NCBI GenBank assembly: GCA_965207755.1
Contig: OZ242297.1
Coordinates: forward strand, 2,542,001-2,606,000
DNA: 64,000 nucleotides
DNA from: Aldehydirespirator sp028819505
Lineage (GTDB): Bacteria > Actinomycetota > Acidimicrobiia > Acidimicrobiales > Aldehydirespiratoraceae
Direction of reading: 5' to 3'
Under the pieces are notes generated by a model. The model was not told the DNA's origin and did not search any database. It saw only the letters and a program-made list of their open reading frames with translations. The stretch's first letter is position 1. The number at the start of each line of letters is the position of its first letter. Below are positions 57,728 to 64,000 of this stretch, one piece after another. The position numbers and the translations under genes were made by a program.

Positions 57728-59824
57728 TCAGGCGGTGTCGAGGTGGATCAGCGCGGCTGTCTCGGGATGCAGCGGGGGCAGCTGGAGGCCGAGATGGGCC
57801 AGTTCATCGCCTCGCAGCACCGCGCCCTTGTCCCACCATGGCGGCGACGAGTGGGTCGGGCCGCTGCGCTCGCCCGGAAGAGGCACCCGCTCGACCCGGT
57901 ACCGCCGGCCTGGATCGAGTCCTGGAAGCAGCAGGGGCGGAGGGGTCAGGCTTGGCACGGGCGCAACCACCGCGAAGCTGATCAGCGCCTCCGAGAGGTC
58001 GGGCCGGTACACCCCGTGCGCCATGTAGGCGGGCTCGGTGTCGAACCGCACCGCGTCGCCGCTGTGCAGCATGGGCCTGAACCGCTTGTGCACCGAGATC
58101 ACCGCGGCGAGGTCGTCCAACTCCGCGTCGGAGAGTGCGAGCAGGTCGCACTCGACACCGAGGTGCCCGAAGAGCGACGTGGCCGCCCGGAAGGCGAGAT
58201 CGTGGCGCCGGCCGGTGGTGTGGGAGCGCTCCGGCCCGATATGGGCTCCCATCATCTCGGGCGGGATCAGCATCGACGCGCCCCGCTGGATCGCCTGACG
58301 CTCGAGCGGGTCGGTGCAGTCGCTGGTCCACACCCGCTCGGTGCGGCGGAGGATCTCGTGGTCGACCCGGGCCCCGCCGGAGGAGCAGCTCTCGATCTCC
58401 ACTCCGGGATGCCGCTGGCGCAGCGTGTCCATGAGCCGGTACACGGCCACCGTCTGGGCGTGGGTGCCGGCCCGGCTGCCGGCCCCGCCCGCCCCGATGT
58501 GGTCGCGGTTCATGTCCCACTTCAGGAAGGTGATGTGGTGGTCGGCGAGCAGCCCGTCGAGCTGGCCCAGAACGTGGTCGAACGCCTCGGGGCGGTCCAG
58601 GTCGAGCACGAGCTGGTTGCGGGCCATCACAGGCTGGTAGCCGTCGTTGGCCAGGGCCCACTCGGGATGGGCGCGGTAGAGGTCGCTGTCGGGGTTGACC
58701 ATCCCCGGCTCGACCCAGATGCCGAACGTCATTCCCAGACCGGTGACGTGGGCGATCAGGGGATCGAGGCCTTCCGGGTGGGCGTCGGCCGACACCGTCC
58801 AGTCGCCGAGGCCCGACGTGTCGTCGCGGCGGGACCCGAACCAGCCGTCGTCGAGCACGAAACGCTCGATCCCGATCCGGGCGGCCCGCTCGGCCAGCGC
58901 CAGCAGCCGGTCGAGGTCGTGGTCGAAGTAGGTCGCCTCCCAGGTGTTGAACACCACCGGCCGCGGCGACCGCGGGTGCTCGGGTCGGGCGCGCAGCCGG
59001 CGATGGAACTGCTGGGTGGCTGCGGTCAGCCCCGCCTCGCTGTGGACGGCGACCACCTCGGGGCTGCGGTACGACCCTCCGGGCGCGAGCGTGATCTCGC
59101 CGGGATGGAGGAGCTCGCCGAGCTGCACGTACCGCCGCCCGTCGGGCAGTCGCTCGGCCAGGAGCGCATGGTTGCCGGTCCAGGCGAGGTGAGCGCCCCA
59201 CACTGCGCCGGTGCTCTCACCGAAGCCGGCGTCGCCGGCGAACAGCAGCGGCGGATGCTCGTGGGATGTGCGGCCCCGCCGGTTCTCGACGGTGTGCGCG
59301 CCCCCGGACCAGGGGGTCCGCCGCACCTGGAACTCGCGGCCCCAGCGTCCGCCCAGTGTGACTAGCTCGGAGGCCCGAGCCGGGACCGGCAGGGTGATGC
59401 TCAGGCCATCGAGCCGGTAGGGCTCATCCGGGCTCAGGTTGGTGACCTCGGCCCGCACCGACAGGGCATGGTCGAGGCTGATCGTCGTGGTCAGGGCGAG
59501 GCCGGCGACGTCGTCGAGCGCCTCCACGGTGAGCCGCCCCCCGTCGAGCGCATGCCGGGCGGGCCGGAACCGGGGCGCCCAGCCGCGCCCGTCGGGCCGG
59601 GAGCCGAGCAGCCCGGGCCGTCCCGGGAAGCCGGACCCGTGCTCGGGCACGACCGAGACCGGCGCCACCGTGTCCGGAGCGGCGTGTACCCGTGGACGCT
59701 CCAGCGCGGCATCGAGAGCCGTGCCGTCGGGCTCGGACAACGGCGCGCCCCAGTGTACTACCTCCGGCGCGCCGTGCGACAGGCCGACCACCACGTCGGT
59801 GCCGCGGCCGCGCAAATGGATCAC
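57728..59824 (-). CDS. Alpha-galactosidase, GH36
   Basis: A 698-residue retaining alpha-galactosidase acting on raffinose- or melibiose-type sugars. An N-terminal beta-supersandwich (HALSVRAEVTNLSPDEPYRL, GEFQVRRTPW-like segment, ENRRGRTSHEHPPLLFAG) precedes the TIM barrel. The nucleophile is D437 in FLKWDMNRDHIG and the acid/base is in VWTSDCTDPLERQ; SCSSGGARVDHEILRRTERV is also diagnostic. A C-terminal domain completes it. GTG at 59824 is chosen; the longer frame to 59887 only reads the dispersed repeat. No export signal. It is convergent with lacZ and downstream of the sugar permease genes. Confidence 0.93.
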   Translation of the reverse strand: MIHLRGRGTDVVVGLSHGAPEVVHWGAPLSEPDGTALDAALERPRVHAAPDTVAPVSVVPEHGSGFPGRPGLLGSRPDGRGWAPRFRPARHALDGGRLTVEALDDVAGLALTTTISLDHALSVRAEVTNLSPDEPYRLDGLSITLPVPARASELVTLGGRWGREFQVRRTPWSGGAHTVENRRGRTSHEHPPLLFAGDAGFGESTGAVWGAHLAWTGNHALLAERLPDGRRYVQLGELLHPGEITLAPGGSYRSPEVVAVHSEAGLTAATQQFHRRLRARPEHPRSPRPVVFNTWEATYFDHDLDRLLALAERAARIGIERFVLDDGWFGSRRDDTSGLGDWTVSADAHPEGLDPLIAHVTGLGMTFGIWVEPGMVNPDSDLYRAHPEWALANDGYQPVMARNQLVLDLDRPEAFDHVLGQLDGLLADHHITFLKWDMNRDHIGAGGAGSRAGTHAQTVAVYRLMDTLRQRHPGVEIESCSSGGARVDHEILRRTERVWTSDCTDPLERQAIQRGASMLIPPEMMGAHIGPERSHTTGRRHDLAFRAATSLFGHLGVECDLLALSDAELDDLAAVISVHKRFRPMLHSGDAVRFDTEPAYMAHGVYRPDLSEALISFAVVAPVPSLTPPPLLLPGLDPGRRYRVERVPLPGERSGPTHSSPPWWDKGAVLRGDELAHLGLQLPPLHPETAALIHLDTA

Positions 59825-59846
59825 TCCGGCCCCCGCTTGCCTTGAT

Positions 59847-59895
59847 TCCCGCTCTTGTTCGCTGCGCTCACGGGCCGCTCGGGCCACAGCCTCGC
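59847..59895 (-). repeat. Dispersed ERSEQE-type repeat, single copy
   Basis: TCCCGCTCTTGTTCGCTGCG, then CTCACGGGCCGCTCGGGCC and ACAGCCTCGC, 22 bp upstream of the alpha-galactosidase start. The satellite box TCCGCTCGGCTTCTCAGC at 59930-59947 overlaps the stop codon of the permease gene. Confidence 0.9.
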
Positions 59896-59942
59896 TCGGG
59901 CTCGTGCGAAGCTCCTCACGTTGCTCTCGTCCGCTCGGCTTC

Positions 59943-60857
59943 TCAGCCCTTGCTGGCGCCGAGCGTGAGGCCCGAGATGAACTGCTTCTGCAAGATCAGG
60001 TATACGACCAGCGTAGGCAGGGCTATGAGGATGGAAGCGGCTGCGATCAGGTTGAAGTCGCTGGCCCACTGGCCGTTGAGCACCGCGATCGACGAGGTGA
60101 TGGGGCGTTCGTCGCCCCGGTTGAGCAGCACCGCGCCCCAGAAGAAGTCGTTGTAGAGCCAGGTGAACTCCAGCGTGCCCAGTGCCGCGAGAGCGGGCCG
60201 GGTCAGCGGGAGGATGATCTTGAAGAAGCGGCGCCACACTCCGGCCCCGTCGACGGCCGCGGCTTCGTCGATCTCCTTGGGGATGGTCTTCATGTAGTTC
60301 GACAGGACGAACGTGCAGAACCCGACCTGGAAGGCCACGTGGATCAGGATGACGGCGATCTTGGTGCCGAGCAGGCTGCCGGTGTCGGTGTCGGAGAGGA
60401 TGTCGGGCCACGGCATCCGCTTGAAGAACTGGAACAGGGGCTGGAACAGCACCTGCTGGGGCATGAGGTTGCCGGCGGTGAACAGCACCAGGAAGGCGAT
60501 GTTGAACTTCCAGCTGTAGCGGGTGCAGGCGTAGGCCACCATGGCGGCCAGCAGCAGGGTGAAGAACAGCGCCGGGATCACGATGAAGGCGGTGTTGCCG
60601 AACGTCTTGGCCATCTCTCCCACATTCCAGGCGTCCCGGTAGTTGTCGAGGGTGAGCGTCTCGGGCAGCGAGAACGCCCCGTTGGGCTGGGTGTCGGCCT
60701 CCCAGTAGCGGAACGAGTTGTAGACGGCGGTTCCGACGGGCACCAGCCAGGCCAGCGCCATCACGGTCAGGAAGGCGTACAGCAGGAGCCTCATGGGCTT
60801 CACGCGGGGCCCCTTGTGCTTGGCGGCGGGGGGCGCGACGGCGGCGGTGTCGCTCAC
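59943..60857 (-). CDS. Sugar ABC transporter permease (MalG-like)
   Basis: A 304-residue inner-membrane permease of a carbohydrate importer. Membrane helices include MRLLLYAFLTVMALAWLVPV near the N-terminus, then FIVIPALFFTLLLAAMVAYA and others. The coupling (EAA) motif for the ATPase is EIDEAAAVDGAGVWRRFFKI with ILPLTRPALAALG. The end LILQKQFISGLTLGASKG is typical. It overlaps the other permease by four bases (ATGA-type, 60854-60857). GTG at 60857. No ATP-binding subunit lies in the cluster; a shared MsmK/UgpC-type ATPase elsewhere is likely. Confidence 0.92.
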   Translation of the reverse strand: MSDTAAVAPPAAKHKGPRVKPMRLLLYAFLTVMALAWLVPVGTAVYNSFRYWEADTQPNGAFSLPETLTLDNYRDAWNVGEMAKTFGNTAFIVIPALFFTLLLAAMVAYACTRYSWKFNIAFLVLFTAGNLMPQQVLFQPLFQFFKRMPWPDILSDTDTGSLLGTKIAVILIHVAFQVGFCTFVLSNYMKTIPKEIDEAAAVDGAGVWRRFFKIILPLTRPALAALGTLEFTWLYNDFFWGAVLLNRGDERPITSSIAVLNGQWASDFNLIAAASILIALPTLVVYLILQKQFISGLTLGASKG

Positions 60858-61831
60858 AGCTCAGACTCCCGGTAGTGGTTGATCACGTACCAGATGATGA
60901 AGCCGAGGCAGAGCAGGAGCATCACCACGCCGTAGGCCGAGCCGAACCCGACCCGCCCGCCGCCCTCGCCCAGCAGGCTCTTGGTGACCAGCGTGCCCAT
61001 CACGTCGGTGCCCCGGGGCTCGTTGAGGGCGGCGATGATGTCGTAGGCCCGCAGAGCCTCGATGGCGGTGATCACGACCACGATCACGTTGATCGGCTTC
61101 AGGGAGGGAAAGATCACCCGCCTGAACGCCTGCCACTCGTTGCAGCCGTCGATGGCGGCCGCTTCCCGCAGAGCCTGATCGACCGCCTTCAGGCCGGCCA
61201 GGTACATCACCATGATGTAGCCGATGTGCCGCCAGGCCATGGCCACCAGCAGGGCGGCGAAGTTCTTGGACAGCCCGAGAGCCGGGTCGAGGAACGGCAG
61301 GTCGAAGGAGAAGATCTTGGTGCCGTCCCCGACGAAGTCGATCGGGCCTCCCGGCCACAGGGTGTTGAGCAGGCCCCGGTCCCGGGAGAACATCGTCGAC
61401 TTCCAGATGAAGCCGACGACGGCCAGCGACAGCACCACCGGGAAGTAGTAGACGCTCTGGTAGAAGCGGCTGCCCCGGATGTTCTTGTCCAGCAGGTAGG
61501 CGAACAGCATGCCGATGGCCGAGCAGATCGTCAGCCAGATGATCAGCACGAAGTTGTTGAACAGCGCCCCGAACAGGTCGCCCTCGAAGACGGTGAAGAT
61601 GAACCAGTAGTTGCGGAAGCCGACGTCGCGGATGTCGCTGAGGGGCGCCAGGTTGTCCCACTCGGTGAAGGACAGGCCGACCGTCAGCGTGGCCGGTATC
61701 CAGACCAGCCCGATGTGCAGGGCGGCGGGCACGCCGACCATCACCCACAGCCAGACGCGGTCGGCGCGGGAGAGAGAGGTCGAGCGACGGCGGCGACGCC
61801 CAGATCGGGAGGCCGCCGTCGTCGCTCGCAC
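60854..61831 (-). CDS. Sugar ABC transporter permease (MalF-like)
   Basis: A 325-residue inner-membrane partner of the MalG-like permease. It has a basic N-terminal tail (RSGRRRRRSTSLSR), then six or so helices, among them LWVMVGVPAALHIGLVW and FVLIIWLTICSAIGMLFAYL. The EAA loop is ALREAAAIDGCNEWQAFRRV followed by IFPSLKPINVIVVVITAIEA. A periplasmic section mentions GPIDFVGDGTKIFSFDLPFL. GTG at 61831. It lies 61 bp after the binding-protein gene. Confidence 0.92.
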   Translation of the reverse strand: MRATTAASRSGRRRRRSTSLSRADRVWLWVMVGVPAALHIGLVWIPATLTVGLSFTEWDNLAPLSDIRDVGFRNYWFIFTVFEGDLFGALFNNFVLIIWLTICSAIGMLFAYLLDKNIRGSRFYQSVYYFPVVLSLAVVGFIWKSTMFSRDRGLLNTLWPGGPIDFVGDGTKIFSFDLPFLDPALGLSKNFAALLVAMAWRHIGYIMVMYLAGLKAVDQALREAAAIDGCNEWQAFRRVIFPSLKPINVIVVVITAIEALRAYDIIAALNEPRGTDVMGTLVTKSLLGEGGGRVGFGSAYGVVMLLLCLGFIIWYVINHYRESEL

Positions 61832-61892
61832 GGGGGGAACCGTGACTATTTGCCGGGTCTCGCCCGCAGTGGAGCGTGCGATCCGGAGGTCG

Positions 61893-63263
61893 TCACTCGA
61901 AGGTGTAGGTCTGCTTCTTGGCCTCGATGTCGGCGAGGATCGTGCCGATGCTCCCCGGCGTGGCCAGGAAGTCGGCGATGCCGACGCCGGCCACGTTGGC
62001 CGCGAAGTCGGGATCGGTGTCGCGGTCGAGGAACTGCGAGATGAACCTGGCCGAGCCGACCGCCTCGGCCGACTTCTTCTGCAGGGCGTTGTAGCCGCTG
62101 GTGTCGGCGTTGCTGTTGGCGGCCACGACCGACGGGTCGACCGACAGGTAGGCGTCGATGGCCGCGACCGAGCCGAGGCCGGCGAGCAGGGCCTTGGCCC
62201 CCTCCTCGTTGGCCGGCTCGGCCGCCATCATGAAGCCGTCGATCGGCGCCTCGATGGCGTCCTGGCCGTAGGCCGGATCGACCTCGGGGAACAGGAAGAA
62301 GTCGATGTCGTCGATGATGTCGGCCTGGGTGTCGCCGTCGAAGTTCGACGTCAGGAACGTGCCGATCAGGTACATGCCCGCCGACTTGTCGCCCAGGGCG
62401 TTGGCGGCGTCCTGCCAGGTGCGGCCGTTGGGGTCGGGCTGGTAGTAGGGAAGGATCTCCTCCCAGGTGCTGAAGATGTTCTGCACCCGGGCGTCCTCCC
62501 AGTCCTCCCGGCCGCCCATCAGGCTGACGTGGAAGTCGTAGCCGTTGATCCGCATGTTCAGCATGTCGAACATGCCCATCTGCGGCCAGCGGCCGTCGTT
62601 GGCGGCGCACAGCGGGGTGATGCCGTCGGCGGCCATCGTGTCGCACAGCCCCTTGAAGTCGTCCCAGGTGGTGGGGATCGAGTAGCCGTTGTCGGCGAAC
62701 ACGCTCTTGCGGTAGTGGACGGCCCACGGATAGAAGTACAGCGGCACGAAGTACTGCTTGCCGTCGAGGCCCGAGGCGGCGCTGCGGAAGCCGTCCGACA
62801 TGCCGGGGAGGTTGCCCCACACGTCGGAGATGTCGCCCACGACGCCCTTGCCGGCGAAGGCCCGCATGCGGTAGCCGGCGAACCAGGCCACAACGTCGTC
62901 GGGCTGCTGGATGTAGGTGTTGAAGTTCTCCTGGTAGGTGTTGTGGTCGATGGTGTTGATGATCGTGTCGATGCCGGTGGCGGCCACGGCCGCGGCCAGC
63001 GCGTTCCTCGGCTTCTCGTCGGAGTAGTTCGACCCGAGCGTCGTCGTGCCGACGCCGGTCTCGGCGGCCGCGGTGGTGGTCGGTGCGGCGGTTGTGGCCG
63101 GGGCGGCCGTGGTCGTCGCCGCCGGCGCGGCCTCGTCATCGTCGCCGCAGGCGGCCAGCAACGTGGCGCCACCGACCGCGGCCGCGCCGCTGCCGATCAC
63201 GAAGTTGCGGCGGCTCAGGCTCGAGTCGCGCAGGCCTTGAAGCCGGTTGGCTGCCTTGCTCAT
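61893..63263 (-). CDS. Sugar ABC transporter substrate-binding lipoprotein
   Basis: A 456-residue extracytoplasmic solute-binding protein. The N-terminus combines a twin-arginine signal (SLSRRNFVIGSGAAAVGGA) with a lipobox (TLLAACGDD), so it is folded before export and lipid-anchored. An Ala/Thr/Pro linker follows. The rest is a family 1 binding protein: DTIINTIDHNTYQENFNTYI, GKQYFVPLYFYPWAVHYRKS, IPTTWDDFKGLCDTMAADGI and the GKSAGMYLIGTF-like core. ATG at 63263 follows GGAGGGAACC. It lies first in the permease operon, behind a LacI-type operator. Galactosides are the likely ligand given the glycosidases and galK. Confidence 0.9.
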   Translation of the reverse strand: MSKAANRLQGLRDSSLSRRNFVIGSGAAAVGGATLLAACGDDDEAAPAATTTAAPATTAAPTTTAAAETGVGTTTLGSNYSDEKPRNALAAAVAATGIDTIINTIDHNTYQENFNTYIQQPDDVVAWFAGYRMRAFAGKGVVGDISDVWGNLPGMSDGFRSAASGLDGKQYFVPLYFYPWAVHYRKSVFADNGYSIPTTWDDFKGLCDTMAADGITPLCAANDGRWPQMGMFDMLNMRINGYDFHVSLMGGREDWEDARVQNIFSTWEEILPYYQPDPNGRTWQDAANALGDKSAGMYLIGTFLTSNFDGDTQADIIDDIDFFLFPEVDPAYGQDAIEAPIDGFMMAAEPANEEGAKALLAGLGSVAAIDAYLSVDPSVVAANSNADTSGYNALQKKSAEAVGSARFISQFLDRDTDPDFAANVAGVGIADFLATPGSIGTILADIEAKKQTYTFE

Positions 63264-63386
63264 TGGTTCCCTCCTAGGGTTCGGGTTTCTGGTTGGTTGG
63301 ATTCGGTCGAACAAACGCCGGTTGCTGGGTGTCTTGCCGCCGTCGGACAGCGGTGCGGTCCGTCCACTCCTTGAACCCGGCCCTTC

Positions 63387-63401
63387 TGTAAACGGTTACC
63401 G
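63387..63401. promoter_or_regulatory. LacI/GalR-type operator before the sugar transport operon
   Basis: GTAAAC-GGTTAC with a central CG pair and 10 of 12 symmetric bases, the general form of LacI-family operators. It lies about 125 bp upstream of the binding-protein start and just after the galK end, so it would govern the transport operon. Confidence 0.6.
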
Positions 63402-63519
63402 ACCGGGCCCGATTGTAGTTGGATCCAAACGGTCCGCGGCCCTTCGAGGGCGCGGCCCAGCGCTACCCCCTTCGCCGAGCATTGGTCCGAAGCCCGACAG
63501 ACACAGAACGACAGTTCGC

Positions 63520-64000
63520 TTACAGGGTCCGGGCTCCGGCACTGGCTATGGCGAGGAAGCCCCGATCGAGGGCTCCGGGTCGGGAGAGCGCCACCACTGC
63601 ACCACCGAAGCCGGCGCCGGTGAGCCGGGCGCCATAGACGCCGGGGACCGTTGCCAACTCGGCGACGAGCGTGTCGAGGGTTGGCGTCGAGACCTCGAAA
63701 TCCTGGCCGAGACTTCGGTGTGACTCGACCATCTGATGGCCGGCCTCGGAGTAGTCACCTTCTGCCAACGCTTCGGCGAAGTCTCGGACACGCTGGTTCT
63801 CACTCACAACATGACGGGCGCGAGCCCTCAAGATCGCGTCGTCGATTCCGCCGATCGCATCGAGCGACGCCAGCCGCAGCGGGCCAACGACCTGTTGAGC
63901 GGCCTCGCACTCGGCCCGCCGTCTTGCGTAGGCCGAGTTGGTCAATTCACGGTGCTCACCGGAGTGAACTATCAAGACCTCGACGTTCTCGGGGACGGGA
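63520..64000 (-). CDS. galK: Galactokinase, C-terminal part (cut by window end)
   Basis: The last 160 residues of a GHMP-family galactokinase, which makes galactose 1-phosphate for the Leloir pathway. The frame is open through the window edge. LIVHSGEHRELTNSAYARRR AEC is the usual galactokinase segment with the conserved Y-x-x-RR, RHVVSENQRVRDFAEAL follows, and motif 3 is YGARLTGAGFGGAVVAL. The gene runs toward the transport operon on the same strand, 256 bp upstream of the binding-protein gene. With lacZ and the GH36 enzyme it explains how freed galactose enters metabolism. Confidence 0.93.
   Translation of the reverse strand, partial: PVPENVEVLIVHSGEHRELTNSAYARRRAECEAAQQVVGPLRLASLDAIGGIDDAILRARARHVVSENQRVRDFAEALAEGDYSEAGHQMVESHRSLGQDFEVSTPTLDTLVAELATVPGVYGARLTGAGFGGAVVALSRPGALDRGFLAIASAGARTL

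Overview
This window comes from a high-GC Gram-positive bacterium, most likely an actinobacterium and plausibly of the class Acidimicrobiia. The pointers are GC-rich third codon positions, many GTG starts, two F420-type PPOX-fold proteins, two DUF222/HNH proteins, a TIGR03084-type DinB-fold protein and the order uvrB / uvrA-uvrC / rapZ / gap-pgk-tpiA-secG. The class placement is inference, since no rRNA is present.

Layout. 0-4.5 kb: the 3' end of ppc, a decayed DNA methylase gene, a complete IS1380-family insertion sequence (1964-3652, CTAG target duplication) and a VapBC pair. 4.6-11 kb: a DUF222/HNH protein, a Baeyer-Villiger-type monooxygenase, a DsbA-fold protein and a two-gene restriction-modification unit. 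11-22.5 kb: a catabolic block on the plus strand with acyl-CoA carboxylase beta and biotinylated alpha subunits, an AtuA-family protein, a TIGR03084 protein, an enoyl-CoA hydratase, an APH-fold kinase and a zinc alcohol dehydrogenase; this resembles acyclic-terpenoid or branched acyl-CoA breakdown. 22.5-36.4 kb: assorted accessory genes, including a ChbG-like deacetylase, PhyH-type dioxygenase, CadI/ArsI-like protein, carbonic anhydrase with a metal-binding-type lipoprotein, Rieske oxygenase, PPOX proteins, ZnuA with a Fur-type operator, tRNA-Leu(GAG), a CDF transporter and broken toxin-antitoxin genes. 36.4-46.7 kb: conserved core with secG, tpiA, pgk, gap, rapZ, uvrC and uvrA, with an SOS-type box before uvrA. 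46.7-52 kb: a PP2C phosphatase, HicBA, a second DUF222/HNH protein and RelBE. 52-64 kb: uvrB, then a galactoside-use block with lacZ, a GH36 alpha-galactosidase, two sugar ABC permeases, a Tat/lipobox binding protein and the 3' part of galK.

The most striking property is repeat architecture. At least a dozen separate tandem arrays are present. Those inside reading frames have periods divisible by three (33, 39, 42, 45, 60, 123 bp) and lie in linkers or tails of otherwise normal enzymes. Four intergenic ones have nearly the same period of 71-73 bp. A dispersed 45-bp family (peptide reading ARERSEQERE) occurs about 20 times at eight sites, mostly at gene boundaries and twice as tandem arrays, one directly against the uvrB start. 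A second family is a perfect 47-bp double-stem palindrome, present in four copies at two sites.

Decay is also common: the methylase gene, a LacI fragment running into the tRNA, a methyltransferase broken at a C-run, three toxin-antitoxin loci and hicA, which carries a 7-bp tandem duplication that shifts its frame.
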